This document shows positions 58,793-64,000 of a DNA stretch of 64,000 nucleotides, in pieces (within the stretch, counting starts at the first letter, position 1; each line of letters starts with the position of its first letter). Source of the DNA: Nothopassalora personata (lineage: Eukaryota; Ascomycota; Dothideomycetes; Mycosphaerellales; Mycosphaerellaceae). Made by a program: the position numbers and the translations under genes. The stretch is taken from the NCBI GenBank assembly GCA_033816765.1, contig CM066293.1:2046001-2110000 (forward strand), read 5' to 3'. The notes under the pieces were generated by a model, which was given only the letters and a program-made list of their open reading frames with translations, searched no databases and was not told where the DNA came from.

Positions 58793-59431
58793 ATGTCTTC
58801 CCTTCTTCCTACTCTCGTCGTGCCCTTAGACGCGTTATCCACTCGAAAACGAAAGAACCGCGCAAACCGCGTCTATCGCCTCGGAGAAGAAGTTATAAAG
58901 CCTTATTCTCGGTGTACGAAGAATAACCTAGTGTACCGTATACATATCTCGTCCGGAAAGTGTTCCCATTACTATCTTAGTAACGTAGCGCGGTGCGATG
59001 CGAAGGTGACTAAGGTAGAGTAGAAGAAGCCCGGGGATTAGCAAAAGAAGTTATTAGCCGATCTTAATCGTGCGAAGGAGGCTCTTTCGGAAGCTTCGGC
59101 GAAAATAATAGAGGCGTATACGAAGGAGATGCGTCTTCGGAAGCAGTTAGATACTGTTAATCGTAAGGTAGAGGAGGGTCGTACTCTCGAGGAGCGAGAG
59201 ATTAAGGAGGAGGAAGCGGCGGATCGGGAGCTAGCAGTATAGGGCTTGCTACTCGATCCTATACCTAATTCCGGTCTTGCTCTAAGTCCTCTAACTCGGA
59301 GCGCTATAGATAGTTTCGCCGATGATAGGTTCTAGGGTTTTCTTAATGGTGTAGTAGCGGAACCGGTTAACGGCGCGCTCCCGCTACTTAGCGGTAGTAG
59401 AAATCTTTTAGTAGCTAGCGGCAATTCGTGA
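58793..59431 (+). pseudogene. Antisense accessory ORF of Gypsy C: Cys cluster plus coiled coil (212 codons)
   Basis: A complete frame from ATG at 58793 to TGA at 59429-59431 with four in-frame stops, all TAG. After a basic segment (STRKRKNRANRVYRLG) comes a cluster with Cys or Tyr at the positions C-x2-C-x6-C-x8-C-x2-C-x7-C; Tyr replaces Cys at positions 1, 3 and 5. A long coiled coil (roughly residues 85-145, Glu/Lys/Arg/Leu-rich) and a Leu/Ser tail follow. Same architecture as in Gypsy A and B. Probably an accessory factor of this Gypsy lineage; function unknown. Confidence 0.65.
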
Positions 59432-59439
59432 GGTTCGCC

Positions 59440-62400
59440 TTTAGTTCCTAGGTATTTTCTAAATCGTCGTATCCTTTCTACTTAATAAGGTATCGCTGAC
59501 CTTTCTTATCTAGGATCTTTTCGACTTTGAATTCGTTTTCTACTTCCGGCTCGAAATAGAAGCTTTCCTAGTAAGGTGTTTCGGCGTCTACTAGTTCTAG
59601 CTTAGAGATGTAGAAGACTAGGTGGATTTTAGCGTCTAGTAGTAGTCGTAGGCGGTAGTTAACTAGTCCTATAACTTTGTCGATAAAAAATAGTCCGACC
59701 TTAACGTAATCTAGTTTCTTAGTCTATCTTCTCGTTCTTAAGTTTTTTATAAGGAGATAGACCTTATCCCCCTCTTTTAGTAGAGGTGCCATTTTTCTTA
59801 TGTCCTACCGTCGTTAAGACAGTTTTTATTATGCATCTTCGATCGCCTTACGTGTTTCTTTATGCACTTCCTTAAGAGTATCCGTCGTTACGATTGCTCT
59901 TTCGGCTTATAGGTGAGATCTAGGTATTCTAAATAGGTTAGGATCTTTACTAAAGTTCGCATAGAATAGTGTCGTTAAAGTTGTCTCTAATTTATAGTTG
60001 TTTAGTGCAACCTACGCTATTGGCAGTAATAAGACCTAGTTGTCTTATACATAATTAATGTAGTGTCGTAGGTATTGTTCTAGCGTTTAGTTCATCCTTT
60101 TGGTTTATCCGTCTATTTCCGGATAATATGCTATTAACAGCTTATGCTTAATTCCGATCGTTCCTATAAGCGTCTTCTAGTAATTTAATGTGAATAGCTT
60201 GTCTCTATCCGTTATAAACGCTTAGGGGAATCCGTAGTATCGGATAAGTCTATCTAGTACGAGGTATCCGAGCTACTCTACATTGTACGTTTCCGATGTA
60301 GGAATGAAGTGTACGTATTTCGTGAGTCTATTAACTATAACTAGTATCATGTCGTATAGTTATTTCGTAACTTAATCCTTTAACGGTGGGAGTTTCGTAA
60401 TAAAGTCTATTATAACTTCGTCCTATGGTTTTATCGGTAGTGTCCTAAACTGTAGGTGACCGTATTTTGCATGTCTCGTAGCCTTGTTTCGTTAGTAGTG
60501 TACGCATTGTTTAATGTAGCGTGACACCTTAAGTCTTATCTATGGAAATGAGAAACTGCGTTATATTAGGTCCATTGTCTTTAAAGTTCCGGGGTGTCTA
60601 TAAGTTAGTCCGTCGTAATGTTGTCGTATGCATTCTTCTTCTCGATCCTTTAGTACCTAGTATTTTCCTTACGATATAGGGAATTGTTCGTCCCTATCGC
60701 CTAATATCCGTACGATGTTATTAAATTCTCTTATGTTAGTACTAAGACTTCAGTCGGGGTTCGTTTTTAGTACTTTGTGTTGCACTGGTTCTTTTCCTTC
60801 CATATAGTCGCTTCTTCGGCTTAGCGCGTCGGCGCGGCCGTTCTCTCGTCCTAGAGTATATTTAATTTCGAACTTATACTATCCTAGTAGCTCCGACTAG
60901 CGGGCTTGCCTTCGGGTAAGTTCTTTCGTCGTCGTGAAGTACGTAAGATTCTTATAGTTAGAAAGAATCGTTAACTTCGGTAGGCCCTCGACATATACTC
61001 TCTAATGTTGTATAGTAACAATAATAGCTAGAAGCTCTTTATTATAGATGTCGTAGTTCTGTTCCGCTATAGTCATTTTCCGGGAGTAATAGGCTACTAG
61101 GTGTCTCTACCTATCGTGTGTCTATATTAGACACGCGCCTATTACTATATTAGACGTATCGGTCTCGATGTGAACTTCCTTACTACTATCGAATAGTCGA
61201 AGCGTAGGGGCTAAAGCGCATTATTCCTTAAGTTTCTTAAATGCTTTAATCTGTTCCTTTCCCTATTTCTAAGTGACGTTCTTTCTTGTAAGCATCGTCA
61301 TTAGTGCTGCTATCTTTAAGTAATCCTTAATAAATTTCCGGTTGTAGTTCGCTAGTCTAAGGAATAATTGTACGTCCTTAACTGTTTTCGGTTCTAGCTA
61401 TTCTCTAATTAACTATGTCTTCGCAGGGTCGATCGTTATCCCTATAGTGCTAATAATGAAGCCTAAGAATTTAACTTCTTTCTTATAGAATTCGCATTTT
61501 TCGGGTGCCGTCTTGAATCCTAATTGCGTAAGTCGTTCGAAGACGTCCTAGACTTGTTTTATGTGTTCTTATAGGGATCCTTTCGTGTAGACTAGTATGT
61601 CGTCTATATAGGCGATAACGTATACTTCGAGTAGGTCTCTAAGTGTCTCGTTAACAAGGTCCTAATAGGATGCGGGTACGTTAGTCAATCCTATTAGCAT
61701 AACTAAGAATTCGTAGAGTCCGTATCTTATTCTAAGGGCGGTTTTCCATTCTTCTCCTTCTACTATTTATATAGCATAGAAGGCATCTCGTAGGTCAATC
61801 TTCGTATACTAGTCCGATCCGGTTAATCTGTCTTATGCTTCTTCGATGTTAGGTAGCGGGTATCGGTTCTTAATCGTAATCTCGTTTAACTTTCTATAGT
61901 CTTATACGAGTCGTAACTTCCCGTTTGCTTTTAGAACGAACATGCATAGAGTTCCTGCACTTAAGGTAGATCTTCTTATCTATCCTTTAGCTAGCTTCTC
62001 CTTTAGCTATTCTCGTAGGGTCTATAGCTCTTTCTTAGACATTTAATATAGGGGTCCCTATAGAGGCTCTTTCCCTAGCTAAATGTTGATCTTATAATCC
62101 TATAGGCGGTGCTTAGGTAAGGCGGTTTTGCCTCTCTCCTCTTTAAAGAGTCGCGACCACTTGCGATACTCCTTAGGAATACTCAACTCTAAGATGTTAG
62201 TATTCTTCGATGGTACGTTACTTCTATTACTTCTAGTAACTTCGTAACCCGGCGGCCCTACGCTAGTGTCTATCCCGGTCGAAGGTGGTTCTTCTATCCT
62301 TCTAGTCGGCGTAAGCTATATCTCGTTTAGCTATTTCCTTACCTTATCTACTAGTGAACGCTACTACTACGTAGGCTAAATATCGACAACGCAATCGCAT

Positions 62401-64000
62401 TCCCTAAATGTAAGTACTCCTCTTCTCTAGTCGATTACTAGATTGTGCTTTCTTAACTAAGGCATACCTAATACTATGTTATAACTAGCTATATTAGTAA
62501 CATCTAAGGTAATATTCTCGTAGTACTATTAGATAGCTAGTAGCAATGGTGTCGTCTCCTATTCTACGCTAGGTGACGATAATCCGTTTACCGCGATTAA
62601 CTCGTAACCCTATTTCTTCTTTAGGGTAGCTAACCCGTTTCTTCTTATAAAAGACTCGGAGATGAAATTCCCCGCTACTCCTAAGTCGATTATAACACTA
62701 GTCTTATGTCCGTTAACGATTGCTTATGTCTAGAAAACTGTGTTTAATGTCGATGCATAAGCCTAAGTATTGTATAACTCCCTCCGGTCGCTCATTCCTA
62801 GGGAGCTAATCCTTTTTCCGAATAGTATGTGGTTCGCTATACTTCGTACCTAGAGGCTTCGGCTAGAACCTATAGCCCGTTGCCCTATGTCTACACTTGT
62901 AATCTATTACGTTCCTAGATCTTTTACGTTTCTAAGTAGAGTACGCGTGCGTGTTGCACTATATTACGTAATTCATTCGATATAAATGTTCCTAACGGTG
63001 TAAGATATCCGGTTCCCGTTATTCGGCTTCCTATCGGTAGTCGTTCTATAACGGTGGTTACTAGATTCTCGGTCGTTTCTATAAGTAGGTATCCCTAGGC
63101 TATACCTCGTAGGGTGTTGAGTGTCTTATTAAACTTAATAGAATGTAGCTTCCTTCGTCTACCTATCTTAGGTAGAAATTCCTCGTACCTTCTTTATAGG
63201 TAGATGATCATGTCGTATAGTCTCTTAGGTGCATCTACCGTAAAGGTAAGTTGTTCGTTATCGTCGTTAGTGTCGCTCTCTTCTCCTTCGGAGGAATCTT
63301 CTTTACTTAATTCTTCCGGATCCTGTTCTTCCTCGATGGTATCTAGCCCGGTGGTTTCTTAACTTTCTTCCTATAGTTCTAGTAACTATAATCCGTTCCA
63401 TCCTAGGTCCTAATTTTCTTTATCGCTTCTATCTTCGTTAAAGTAGGATTTATTGATGTCTACTTCTCGGAGCGTAGCGTCTTGCCTATACGTCGCTCTT
63501 AGGGTTCCTCGTAGTTACTAAGGCCAATACCCTGCGCCTAACTTCGCGGCGTAGTAGATTTAACACGAGTCTTAGTAATAGAATCGCTAATGAAGGCTTC
63601 TATAACTATTTCGAGACTCGGATTCGATCTCGTAGTCGACTCTTCGTGTTATTATGTTGAACTATCGTGGTTAGTTCTTCGCATTAAATAGAATGACCAC
63701 CATTTGCTGCCTATAGTATCCTCCTCGTCCTTCTAAGGGGTCTAGGAGAGGCGTCGTGTTTCTATTGCTAGCTCTCTCCTCTACTCTCCGAGTATAGTCG
63801 GTATCTCCTCGAGATCTAACGCTACTCTTAGATTTACTAGTTCGGGGTTGCATGATATTAAACTGCTCGCGGCGCACTATATTCTTACCGTAGCAATCCC
63901 GTACTATGTGGCCTTCTTTACTACAGGTATAACATGTAAGTTTTCCTTTTCCTTTAAAGGGCTTTCCGTGGCCCCTACTCTTATTAATCCTCCGTCCTCG
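59440..64000 (-). pseudogene. Gypsy C gag-pol (3' end of gag through chromodomain)
   Basis: Reading right to left: gag with an intact CCHC knuckle (CYTCSKEGHIVRDC at about 63893-63934), a basic linker (63671-63877), protease near 62450-62700, RT at 61450-62050 with its YxDD box near 61600, RNase H near 60900-61200, integrase at 59850-60600, and a chromodomain at about 59450-59560 (EFKVEKILDKKG and ENTWELKANL). Interrupted by TAG codons. The 5' LTR and the start of gag lie outside the window. Confidence 0.85.

Larger units (their letters stand above)
58301..64000 (-). mobile_element. Gypsy C: chromodomain Ty3/Gypsy, runs off the right edge
   Basis: The 3' LTR is at 58301-58716, followed by the polypurine-tract complement CTATCCCCCTT. 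An antisense cysteine-cluster ORF is at 58793-59431, and gag-pol runs on the minus strand from the edge to about 59440. Sequence is close to Gypsy B throughout (same RT, chromodomain and LTR blocks), so both belong to one lineage. It inserted into the 5' LTR of Gypsy D. Confidence 0.9.

Overview
The window reads as a repeat-rich heterochromatic segment of a filamentous ascomycete (Pezizomycotina). The evidence is a short GT-AG intron of about 50 bp in a BTB-domain gene, chromodomain Ty3/Gypsy elements, Ty1/Copia elements primed by a half initiator-tRNA, a Tad-like LINE, and pervasive C-to-T and G-to-A decay in CpA/TpG context (the repeat-induced point mutation, RIP, signature). Almost all sequence outside two islands is TpA-rich, and its reading frames are broken mainly by TAG codons.

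Layout. 1-2.2 kb: two unassigned fossil frames. 2.2-8.9 kb: minus-strand Gypsy gag-pol (Gypsy E). 9.0-14.6 kb: complete Copia (Copia 1) with a target-site duplication (TSD). 15.9-16.2 kb: 344-bp ATT microsatellite that appears to be the 3' tail of a minus-strand Tad-like LINE at 16.2-23.3 kb. That LINE is split by a short Gypsy (A, 16.7-19.1 kb). 23.3-23.8 kb: solo LTR that is not RIP-mutated. 23.8-27.9 kb: RIP-degraded sequence with one unassigned fossil frame. 27.9-31.9 kb and 39.2-42.6 kb: two halves of one unmutated island carrying BTB genes and several decaying genes, split by a 7.3-kb Copia (Copia 2, 31.9-39.2 kb). 42.6-64 kb: a matryoshka in which Copia 3 is interrupted by Gypsy D, Gypsy D by Gypsy B, and the 5' LTR of D by Gypsy C, which runs off the right edge.

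Element boundaries are unusually secure. Paired LTRs have identical lengths (247, 176, 326 and 371 bp), and five-base target duplications are visible for Copia 1, Copia 2, Gypsy A and Gypsy B.

The most unusual feature is a set of accessory reading frames lying antisense to gag-pol, between the pol end (or its deletion point) and the 3' LTR, in Gypsy A, B, C and D. They encode a cysteine cluster spaced like a fungal Zn2Cys6 domain; in A, B and C a coiled coil follows. The copy in Gypsy D contains a 50-bp intron with near-ideal fungal splice signals on the antisense strand. Copia 2 also carries a 1.9-kb extra segment after RNase H. No tRNA, rRNA or CRISPR array was seen. Apart from the BTB gene at 28.8-29.9 kb, I see no host gene that looks intact.
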